64,000 nt of DNA. Source: Tridacna crocea (Eukaryota; Mollusca; Bivalvia; Cardiida; Cardiidae). Position 1 is the stretch's first letter. Every line of letters begins with the position of its first letter. The position numbers and the translations under genes are program-made. The notes below the pieces were generated by a model. That model did no database searches. It saw only the letters and a list, made by a program, of their open reading frames with translations, and was not told where the DNA came from. The stretch is taken from NCBI GenBank assembly GCA_943736015.1, contig OX031070.1, positions 38,618,173-38,682,172 of the forward strand, read 5' to 3'. Below, in pieces: positions 63,283-64,000 of this stretch.

Positions 63283-63531
63283 GCCTTTACCAAATGACAA
63301 AGTTTTAGACTGGTCGAAATTGAAAGCACTTGCAGACGACAAAATAAAGGTGACTGAAAATTTGAAATTTGTTCTAACTCAAAGACTGAAGTTTATTTCC
63401 AACAGGAAAGAAAACATTGTGGGAAAAGGAGAAAATGCTGGTTACCAGCATTTTCTCCTTTTCCCACAATTTTTTCGGAAGGCTTCTGTCTCAGGGTCGT
63501 AAAAACGAGGGATTGTTTGGTAAAGGGTTAA
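63279..63531 (-). mobile_element. Family A palindromic TTAA MITE
   Basis: TTAAGCCTTTACCAAATGAC to TTTGGTAAAGGGTTAA. About 25 bp longer than usual because of a partial duplication of the subterminal phrase (AAATTTGTTCTAACTCAAAG ACTGAAGTTTATTTCC). Confidence 0.9.
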
Positions 63532-63739
63532 ATAAAATGCTGCAACAATCACGTGACTGCATTAAACATATTTAAAATTCCCAAAATACTTGAAAAAGAA
63601 ATGTCTTTTAGGTATAATGTTTGCGCGCTGAACGATTGCATCATGTCACGGAAGTTGTAATTACATATTGTAAGAAATACAATGTTACTCAATCATTAAC
63701 CCTGTGAGGATACTAAACACAATTCAAGGACCTTTTACA

Positions 63740-63803
63740 GATAGTGTAGGTCAAGATTACACTGCACAGAACATGTAGCCTGATCTTAAATCTACTCTGG
63801 CTG
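63740..63803. repeat. Family C palindrome, diverged
   Basis: GATAGTGTAGGTCAAGATTA CACTGCACAGAACATGTAGC CTGATCTTAAATCTACTCTG. Confidence 0.65.
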
Positions 63804-63826
63804 TTAAGGCCCCCTTACCCCCACCC

Positions 63827-64000
63827 TTAACTCATTACCAAACGACAGAATTTTAGACAGGTTCAAATTGAAAGCATTTGCAGAAGACAAAATAAAGGTG
63901 ACTGAAAATTTGAAATTTGTTCTGGGAAGGGTAGAAAACACTGTGGGAAAAGGAGAAAATGCTGGTTACCAGCATTTTCTCCTTTTCCCAAAATGTTTTC
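63827..64000 (-). mobile_element. Family A palindromic TTAA MITE cut by the window edge
   Basis: TTAACTCATTACCAAACGAC; the core CACTGTGGGAAAAGGAGAAA..GGTTACC runs to the last base. The right half is outside the window. Confidence 0.9.

Noticed and set aside
57818..64000. Search for receptor exon 5 (SVSYDEW-like segment)
   Set aside because: No + strand frame with a matching phase-1 acceptor and this motif was found, so the exon is taken to lie beyond the window.

Overview
This is a stretch of animal nuclear DNA. It is AT-rich, has very low coding density, has introns with GT..AG boundaries, and is packed with short non-autonomous transposons, foldback repeats and tRNA-derived SINEs. The repeat types (CG-rich hairpin MITEs, tRNA-SINEs, long tandem blocks ending in GACGGACGACGG-like runs) look like those of bivalve molluscs. 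A bivalve is my best guess; the species is not established from the sequence. There is no bacterial, organellar or viral gene content.

I can support one real gene. It is the 5' part of an NMDA-type ionotropic glutamate receptor subunit of the GluN2 class, on the + strand. Four coding exons (21584-21973, 31729-31928, 35926-36069, 57678-57817) join in one frame with matching phases (0, 2, 2, 1). They encode a signal peptide and about 291 residues of the amino-terminal (LIVBP-like) domain. The glutamate-binding, channel and C-terminal exons lie beyond the right edge. Introns 1, 2 and 3 are 9,755, 3,997 and 21,608 bp and contain most of the mobile DNA.

Layout. 1-5,000: MITEs, including one with 56-bp inverted repeats and a 9-bp target duplication (3733-3988). 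5,880-9,080: a tandem repeat array split by a 1,889-bp element (6922-8810) whose subterminal regions carry CGT/ACG motifs every 10-11 bp. 9,400-21,300: upstream region of the gene, with a 272-bp foldback, a ~27-bp minisatellite and scattered MITEs. 21,584-57,817: the gene and its introns. 57,818-64,000: intron 4, with the densest MITE cluster.

The dominant feature is a group of ~228-bp elements flanked by TTAA, with ends CCCWTTACC and a central palindrome of about 70 bp with essentially no loop. About 27 recognisable copies are family A (including variant A'), and four plus a fragment are family B. TTAA targets and the CCC end suggest the piggyBac superfamily. Several copies abut and share one TTAA, and one variant combines family A outer arms with the family B centre. 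Other families, each named in the feature list, include a 'C' palindrome (AGACTGCAC..GTGCAGTCT), a 'D' double-hairpin MITE, a 390-bp 'G' MITE, an 'H' palindrome, a mariner relic with a decayed transposase, and at least two tRNA-derived SINE families with clear 7-13 bp target duplications.

I judged most of the short open reading frames to be translations of these palindromes and SINEs, not genes.
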